A stretch of 56,843 nt of DNA. It comes from Cohnella ginsengisoli. Its GTDB lineage: Bacteria; Bacillota; Bacilli; Paenibacillales; Paenibacillaceae. A program made the translations under genes and the position numbers. Every line of letters starts with the position of its first letter. Position 1 is the first letter of the stretch. The stretch spans positions 1 through 56,843 of the forward strand of contig NZ_JAPDHZ010000005.1 in NCBI RefSeq assembly GCF_029525555.1, read 5' to 3'. The notes below the pieces were generated by a model, which worked only from the letters and a program-made list of their open reading frames with translations, did no database searches and was not told the DNA's origin. Below are positions 51,724 through 56,843 of this stretch, piece after piece.

Positions 51724-52096
51724 CATTGTATTTATCGCGCTTGTCGTTTGGTTTGCTTATACGAGGTTTAAACCGGCTAAAGGGCTCCGGAACCTGAACG
51801 CAGAGCAATTCCGTACTGAAATGGCGACAACCACACCAGGCAGACCGACGGTCGTGGATGTTCGTGAGCCGAGCGAATATAAGAGCGGATTTATTGCCGG
51901 TGCCAAAAACATTCCGTTATCCCAATTGAAGGGACGACTCTCCGAGATCCCGAAGGATCAACCGGTTCTGCTCTATTGCCGAAGCGGGATGCGAAGCAAA
52001 AGCGCGGCGAAGGTGCTGCAGAAAAGCGGACATCAAAAACTGTCTCATTTGCAAGGCGGTCTGAGCGCTTGGAACGGCAAACTAGCACGTAAGTAA
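51707..52096 (+). CDS. Membrane-anchored rhodanese sulfurtransferase
   Basis: About 129 residues: one N-terminal helix (I-I-N-I-V-F-I-A-L-V-V-W-F-A-Y) then a rhodanese with V-V-D-V-R-E-P-S-E-Y-K-S-G-F, N-I-P-L-S-Q-L and the active loop C-R-S-G-M-R-S. The start is uncertain: ATG 51707 is shown; TTG 51701 and GTG 51692 are in frame with GGAAGGG nearby. It begins inside the 3' end of the previous gene, indicating translational coupling. Common in Bacilli as a YqhL/YibN-like protein. Confidence 0.87.
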   Translation: MGTIINIVFIALVVWFAYTRFKPAKGLRNLNAEQFRTEMATTTPGRPTVVDVREPSEYKSGFIAGAKNIPLSQLKGRLSEIPKDQPVLLYCRSGMRSKSAAKVLQKSGHQKLSHLQGGLSAWNGKLARK

Positions 52097-52207
52097 TGTC
52101 AGTTCAACGTTTGATGGAGACCGCTTAGGGTAACGATAACACGATTGAGAAATTCAATTGAATACGTTCTGATTGTTGAGGAATGATGATTATGGGAGGC
52201 GACACTA

Positions 52208-52591
52208 ATGTTCCATTATACGGTTGATACAACCAAAACGCCTGAACAAGCGATTGAAGCTTTGACGGAAAATCTAAAGGCAGAGAAGTTCGGCGTCCTG
52301 TGGCAGCTAGATATGAAGCAGAAGCTGCAAGAGAAAGGCGTTGAATTTGAAATGCCGTATCAGATCCTGGAAGTATGTAATCCGGTCGAAGCCAAGCGTG
52401 TATTAACTGAAAACGCATTGGTCGGATACTTTCTGCCTTGCAAACTGGCCGTGTATGTGGAGAACGGCACGACCAAGATCGGCATGCCAAAGCCGACGGC
52501 GGTGATTGGGCTTGTGGAGAACGACGCCTTGATGAACATAGCCTCTGATATCGAAAAGCGTTTGACCGCTTGCGTGGATAAGAGCATCTAA
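52208..52591 (+). CDS. DUF302 domain protein
   Basis: A 127-residue protein of the DUF302 family (TT1751-like beta-alpha fold). K-F-G-V-L-W-Q-L-D-M-K-Q-K-L-Q-E-K-G is the conserved helix-strand pair, I-L-E-V-C-N-P-V-E-A-K carries the conserved Cys-Asn-Pro, and L-P-C-K-L-A-V-Y the second Cys. DUF302 genes often sit beside CsoR-family and sulfur genes; function unknown. TGGGAGG lies 6-8 nt upstream of the ATG. Last gene of the cstR operon. Confidence 0.88.
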   Translation: MFHYTVDTTKTPEQAIEALTENLKAEKFGVLWQLDMKQKLQEKGVEFEMPYQILEVCNPVEAKRVLTENALVGYFLPCKLAVYVENGTTKIGMPKPTAVIGLVENDALMNIASDIEKRLTACVDKSI

Positions 52592-52605
52592 GTCATAGCT
52601 TACGA

Positions 52606-52765
52606 GGGCGCTGTCCCAAAAGCCCTTCTAAAGTTGAAACAAGAGGCTGAAATGAAGCCGAATTAGTAAAACGGGACGAAGCAGAGGTATTTTCCTGCTT
52701 CGTCCCGTTTACGTTTTTGGTCTACGGCTACTTTCTTGAGCAAATTATGGGCAAGAAACGATGAT
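52606..52765 (-). mobile_element. Remnant of an IS1182-like element (transposase C-terminus and end)
   Basis: The minus strand encodes A-H-N-L-L-K-K-V-A-V-D-Q-K-R to a stop at 52663, similar to the C-terminal A-H-N-L-K-K region of IS1182/IS4-type transposases. The sequence ends in CTTTTGGGACAGCGCCC (52606-52622 reversed), like a terminal repeat of that group. No other transposase sequence or second end is present. It marks the right edge of the sulfur island. Confidence 0.42.
52669..52710. terminator. Perfect 16-bp hairpin, probable terminator
   Basis: AAACGGGACGAAGCAG and its complement around a 10-nt loop, with T/A-rich flanks (ACGTTTTTGG follows). It lies 78 nt after the DUF302 stop, within the IS-like remnant. 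Confidence 0.7.
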
Positions 52766-52873
52766 GGCGCACAAGCGACTTCTATCACGAAGCAACAGAG
52801 CATCTGAAGCAAAGGGCAGGAACGGTGACCGACAGGGACAGGACTGGGTCTTCCGATCGCTCATTCTAAGGAT

Positions 52874-52960
52874 GTCATTTTCTCCAGGAGGCAGCAATCG
52901 ACTTAATGCGGCGGTAGGCAGAACGGTCTTTCAGCTTTGCGAACAGCGTATGGGACGGAT
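52874..52960. repeat. Right copy of direct repeat (3' end of the ATP-grasp gene)
   Basis: The intact counterpart of 45345-45427. It encodes the last part of the ATP-grasp protein (S-H-T-L-F-A-K-L-K-D-R through A-A-S-W-R-K) on the minus strand. Same orientation as the left copy, 7.5 kb apart. Confidence 0.7.
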
Positions 52961-53599
52961 AATCGAAATTGACCTCGATTAACCAGACTTTCCCTGACCG
53001 ATCGATTCCGTAATCGATACCGATCTGTCTGGAATACTTATAGCGGTCGAATCGGTTGCAGATCCTATAACTTAGCTTTTTTTAGCATCTCCATCTTAGC
53101 GGCATGGCTCTTTTGCCCCGCCTGACGAAGAGCCTCAGGCACGGACAATACGTATCCATTGCCTCGCCTAACGTTGGTAATCACGCTTCCTGCGCCTGCT
53201 ACCTTAGCCAGCATCCCGATATAGGTCCAGCGGCTTCGATGACGCATCATCATGACGCGAATGTCGAACGATCTTCCTCCTGCTTTAGCGAGCGGAATCG
53301 CTTTTTGAACGACGTGAATCGGCTTTTTCCGAAGCTTGAGCTTGCGATGCAGCGCATTGGGGGGAAGGTAATTCGGTCGCCTTTCCGCTAACCTTGACAT
53401 ACTTATAGCGGCCGGAATCCGTCTTCCAGGCTTTGATGATACCGGCGCCTTGATGTTCGTAATTCGGCTTGATATAGACGGATCCATATTTGTTCAAGTA
53501 GCTTCGGAGGCTCATCTTGCCATAGACAGCCGTTGGCGGCATATGGCTGCGGACAAGATTGTCTTTGTAATAAAAACGGTGAAGCTCCCATTTGCCCAT
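52875..53599 (-). CDS. YheC/YheD-family endospore coat-associated ATP-grasp protein (two frameshifts)
   Basis: About 241 residues. It starts M-G-K-W-E-L-H-R-F-Y-Y; V-Y-I-K-P-N-Y-E-H-Q-G-A-G is the ATP-grasp strand with the Lys, F-D-I-R-V-M-M-M-R the metal-binding segment, and G-K-V-W-L-I-E-V-N-F-D the late Glu-x-Asn. Extra bases lie in the six-base run 53359-53364 and the seven-base run 53077-53083; removing both gives one protein stopping at 52875. YheC/D proteins localise to the spore coat. It is shorter than classic YheC/D (about 360-450), resembling the compact single-domain versions of Paenibacillus. Confidence 0.82.
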
Positions 53600-53812
53600 C
53601 GGTTCACTTCTCCTCGAGGTTCGTCGCTCTTCTTCATTATATGGGCATCTGCGGGACCGGGTTGGGCATTTTCCGAATCGGGCTCGTCGCCGTAAGGGCT
53701 TCGGATTTTCAGAAATATGGGCCGGGTCGGATGTCCCCAATCGCTTTAGCGCACATATGATATTCCTACTTGGCAAAAAATTCTGGATAACTGTGGCTAA
53801 TCGGAGGAGGAA

Positions 53813-54594
53813 ATGAACAACAAACGGCTTGCTTTCTTTTTGTCAATTGGCGTGTTTATCGTCCTTTTATGCGTTTGGATATTGGTTTCGGACAGCGGAT
53901 TCGTTCCGCTCTTATTTTTGCCCTCTCCAAGCTCCGTGTGGCAAGCCTTTGTTTCTGATGCTTTTGGCCAGGGCTACCACGGGTCAAGTCTTTTGGAATC
54001 ATCTGGGCACGAGTCTCGCTCGAATTCTCATTGCCTTTCTGTGCTGCGTCCTGACGGCGGTGCCGATCGGACTATTATGCGGGAGATGGCATTCGATTCG
54101 CGCTATTGTCGCTCCGCTTGTTCATTTTTACCGGCCATTACCGCCATTGGCCTACTATACGCTTTTAATTTTATGGTTTGGAATCGGGGGAGATGTCGAA
54201 GATCATGCTTTTATTTCTTGCTGGCTTCGCTCCGATTTTTATCGCTTGCGTGTCCGCCGTCGAAAGCTTAGATCCCGCCAAAATGCTGGTTGCTCGGATC
54301 TTAGGCGCATCGGGCTGGAAGCTTTTCCGATACGTCATTTTCCCTTCCACGCTTCCGGATATCTTTGTTGGCATGCGAACTTCTTTAGGGTTCATCTACA
54401 CGACGCTTGTCGCAGCGGAGATGGTGGCGGCGGAATCGGGTGTCGGATGGATGGTGCTGGATGCCAGCAAATTTTTGAAGAGCGATCATGTCTTTGTCGG
54501 GATTCTGGCGATGGGATTGACCGGGTTGGTTCTCGAAGGTTGTTTCCGGTGTCTGGAACGTCTGTTCGTACCTTGGAAAGGCAAAGCCGAGTAA
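53813..54594 (+). CDS. ABC transporter permease, sulfonate/nitrate/taurine type (two frameshifts)
   Basis: About 259 residues, six membrane helices, SsuC/TauC-like. F-L-P-S-P-S-S-V-W-Q-A-F is the typical start of the cytoplasmic loop. The L-G-T-S-L-A-R-I-L and P-L-P-P-L-A-Y-Y-T-L-L-I-L-W-F-G-I-G segments follow. The EAA-type loop V-A-R-I-L-G-A-S-G-W-K-L-F is intact. One surplus base near 53981-53984 (GGGT) and one in G5 54186-54190 break the frame. RBS GGAGGAGG. First gene of the operon permease-binding protein-ATPase. Confidence 0.88.
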
Positions 54595-54613
54595 TCGAGG
54601 AGGAGTGGTACAA

Positions 54614-55658
54614 TTGAAATTTATACGCCTTGTCGGAATCGTTCTGCTTGCCGCCATGATGGGGCTAATAGCGGGGTGCGGGGACCCGGGCAGTAAATCG
54701 AAGGAAATCCGTATCGGGTTTCAGACCATTCCGAACACAGAAGCCGTGGCAAAAGGCGCAGGATGGCACGAAAAAGCCCTGAGCGGATGGAAGGTAAAAT
54801 GGGTTCCATTTGACTCCGGACGCGACGTAAACAACGCCTTGGCGTCTGACAGCATTGACATCGGATTGGTGGGGTCCACATTAGTTTCGACCGGTTTGTC
54901 AAAAGGGATCGATTATGAAGTGATATGGCTTGCAGACGTGATCGGGGACAATGAAGCCTTGGTCGTCAAAGACACAAGCGGCATTCAGGAGATAGGGGAC
55001 TTGGTCGGAAAAACGATTGCCGTTACTTTTGGCTCTACCACGCAATATTCCTTGCTGGGCGCCTTGCAGGCTTCGCAAATCGATTCAGGCAAGGTTCATA
55101 TCATAGATATGAAGCCGGCCGATATGCTGGCTGCCTGGAATCGGGGAGATATCGACGGCGGTTACGTCTGGCAGCCGACCTTGCAGCAAATGCAGCAAAA
55201 CGGGGGGACATGTGCTGATCACAAGCGGGCAACTGGCACATAAAGGCATCGTTACCGCAGACGTAATCGTTGTTCGCAAGTCCTTTGCAGAAAGTCATCC
55301 CGAGCAAGTCAAAACCTATCTCGCTTCGCTGAATAAAGCCGTGACGTTATTTCGAAGTCATCCCGATGAAGCTGCCGCAGTCGTAGCCAAAGAATTTGGG
55401 ATTTCGCATGAAGAAGCCTTAGAGATGATGAAAGAATTGATTTGGCTTTCAGCCGATGAGCAGTTGACCTCCGATTATTTAGGAACGCCCGATCATCAGG
55501 GGAACTTTGGGAAAGTGCTGGAGGATACGGCGCATTTCCTGAAGGAGCAAAACCTGATCGACCAGGTGCCTTCTCAAAAGGTATTCCAGGATGCCGTTTC
55601 TTCTCGTTTATTGCAAGAAGCTGTACGCGGAGCCGGGAGAAGTCATGAAGGTTCTTGA
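54614..55658 (+). CDS. ABC transporter substrate-binding lipoprotein, SsuA/TauA-like (frameshifted)
   Basis: About 347 residues. A lipoprotein signal peptide ends L-I-A-G-C-G-D. The mature part starts I-R-I-G-F-Q-T-I-P-N-T-E; D-I-G-L-V-G-S-T-L-V-S-T-G and D-L-V-G-K-T-I-A-V-T-F-G-S-T-T are the NMT1/SsuA-type ligand-pocket motifs. The start is TTG 54614, 8 nt after GGAGGAG. One extra G in G6 55202-55207 splits it; corrected, it reads Q-Q-N-G-G-H-V-L-I-T-S-G-Q. Ligand probably taurine or another sulfonate given the sulfur genes next door; nitrate or thiamine precursor cannot be excluded. Confidence 0.88.
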
Positions 55659-56401
55659 ATTGAAGCATATTTCGCTTGCGTATGAACAAGGCAAGAAAAC
55701 ATTTTGTGCCTTGCAAGACATAAATTTGACGATAGACGAGGGGGGAGTTCGTAACCATCGTTGGACCGTCAGGCTGTGGAAAAAGCAGTTTGCTGGGAAT
55801 ATTCGCAGGAACCTTAACGCCAACGAACGGAGAAGCGCTCTTTCTTGGCCGAAGAATCGAAGGACCCAGTTTAGAGCGCGGAATCATGATGCAGCAGGCC
55901 ACATTATTTCCTTGGTTGACCGCGATGGACAATGTGGCGTTTGGCTTAAAGATGCAAGGGATCTTAAAGCCAGAGAGAAACAGACGAACGCAAGATGCAC
56001 TCAGAAGCGTTGGTTTGGAATCCTCGGTTCGACGATATCCTTATGAACTTTCAGGCGGAATGAAACAACGTGTATCATTGGCGCGAACGCTAGTGACCAA
56101 CCCGAAGATCGTTTTCATGGATGAGCCGCTGGCTTCAGTAGATGCCTTCACTAAACGCCGAATGCATGATTTATTTGTAAAATTGTGGAAAGATACCGGA
56201 AAAACATTCGTTATGGTGACGCATGATGTTGATGAGGCTATTCGATTAGGAACAAAATTGATCGTTATGGGAGCCCATCCAGGCCGACTGATTGCTCAAT
56301 ACAATATTCGCGACGATAGTTGCGGCCGCGAATCGATGGAATATGAACGCGAGCACGAACGATTGGCGGAAGTTGTATTTGAATTGCTGAAAAATGAATG
56401 A
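55645..56401 (+). CDS. ABC transporter ATP-binding protein, SsuB/TauB-like (frameshifted)
   Basis: About 251 residues. After correction Walker A is G-P-S-G-C-G-K-S-S; the Q-loop region is Q-Q-A-T-L-F-P-W, the ABC signature L-S-G-G-M-K-Q-R, Walker B I-V-F-M-D-E-P-L, and the H-loop V-T-H-D-V-D-E-A. One extra G in G6 55740-55745 breaks the frame just before Walker A. The ATG at 55645 overlaps the binding-protein gene by 14 nt. Energises import by the adjacent permease. Confidence 0.9.
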
Positions 56402-56462
56402 GAATAGTATAGATCGGAAGCAGCTAGATTTGAAATTTAAGCGACAACGAAATCCTTTGATC

Positions 56463-56494
56463 AAAAGCAATTCGTCTTTTCACGAATTGCTTTT
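56463..56494. terminator. Bidirectional intrinsic terminator
   Basis: AAAAGCAATTCGT-CTTTTC-ACGAATTGCTTTT, a 13-bp stem with A- and T-rich ends. Lies between the convergent ABC operon and the last gene and contains the stop codon of the latter. Confidence 0.85.
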
Positions 56495-56843
56495 CATTTT
56501 GATCACCAAACGATACATAAATGAATGAACAATAAGTTGCAATCTTCGAATAATGTTGCGAGATAATTTATAAGAACTATAGAAAGGTCTCTGAATAAAA
56601 CGTTTAGCCTTCCAAATGAGATAGTTTTGTTCCTTCATGAAATGTCCATCAACTGCGATGAGCCACTCGTCATCTTTTGTTTGGAGATGATCTACATGAT
56701 GCATTCCATCCTTACGCCAGTTCCCTTCTTGGTCGGATCCAGTTAGCGAGCATCGCTCTATGATTTCCTCTGCATACTCGTACTCATTCAGCTTTTTGAT
56801 ACGAGCGGCTCTAACCATCTTTCCGTACGATGGAACTCCATCT
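56480..56843 (-). CDS. Hypothetical protein (partial at right edge)
   Basis: At least 112 residues; the frame stays open to the window edge (D-G-V-P-S-Y-G-K before the first internal Met at 56818), so the start probably lies outside. Visible stretches are M-H-H-V-D-H-L-Q-T-K-D-D-E-W-L-I and D-G-H-F-M-K-E-Q-N-Y-L-I-W-K-A-K. The C-terminus is basic (R-L-V-I-K-M-K-S). No family recognised. The region is AT-richer than the preceding genes. Confidence 0.5.
   Translation of the reverse strand, partial: DGVPSYGKMVRAARIKKLNEYEYAEEIIERCSLTGSDQEGNWRKDGMHHVDHLQTKDDEWLIAVDGHFMKEQNYLIWKAKRFIQRPFYSSYKLSRNIIRRLQLIVHSFMYRLVIKMKSNS

Overview
The window looks like a chromosomal segment of a Gram-positive, endospore-forming member of the Paenibacillaceae (Paenibacillus/Cohnella-like). 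Supporting signs are a spore-germination receptor operon, a YheC/YheD-type spore-coat ATP-grasp gene, XerS, a split glycine decarboxylase behind a tandem glycine riboswitch, strong AGGAGG ribosome binding sites and fairly high GC. This is inferred from gene content alone. About 26 coding disruptions share one signature: one extra base, nearly always in a homopolymer of 5 to 9 nt. Removing one base restores a normal family member each time, so most 'broken' genes here are probably sequencing or assembly overcalls. I annotate them as single genes with the slip position given.

Layout. 1-4.4 kb: acetyltransferase end, GH18 wall hydrolase, small-molecule kinase, thiamine-binding-like protein, xerS. 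4.6-9.4 kb: a ComQXPA-type quorum-sensing locus in an unusual order, with comX divergent from comP-comA-comQ. 9.4-10.2 kb: a FusB-type EF-G-binding protein behind what looks like a leader-peptide translational attenuator. 10.2-16.8 kb: nfo, gcvT-gcvPA-gcvPB under a tandem glycine riboswitch, and a divergent threonine aldolase. 17-18.6 kb: erythromycin-esterase family protein and gene debris. 18.6-28.7 kb: a DeoR regulator and an eight-gene sugar operon (two dehydrogenase families, FGGY kinase, shikimate-dehydrogenase-like protein, cupin phosphoglucose isomerase, 2-hydroxyacid dehydrogenase, ketose 3-epimerase-like protein, L-fucose isomerase) without a visible aldolase or transporter. 29-34.8 kb: PAP2 phosphatase, M20 amidohydrolase, diacylglycerol glycosyltransferase, glyoxalase-fold protein, aldo/keto reductase. 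35-39 kb: ger receptor genes A, C and a small D-like gene, with B convergent.

39.2-45.3 kb: an OmpR-type two-component system flanked by two operons that share an identical 19-bp promoter box. One encodes DUF2231 and VIT1-type membrane proteins. The other encodes an FMN-binding lipoprotein-like protein, ApbE, an RnfD/NqrB-like membrane protein and a ferredoxin, i.e. a flavinylated membrane redox module. 45.3-53 kb: a persulfide/sulfane-sulfur island related to Bacillus subtilis yrkDEFHIJ and Staphylococcus cst. It holds TusA, DsrE, several rhodaneses, a rhodanese-persulfide dioxygenase, TauE and a CstR-type repressor with three near-identical operators. It is flanked by imperfect direct repeats of the 3' end of the ATP-grasp gene, with an IS-like remnant at the right edge. 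53.8-56.4 kb: a sulfonate/nitrate/taurine-type ABC transporter, plausibly the sulfur supply. The window ends in an unrecognised truncated gene.
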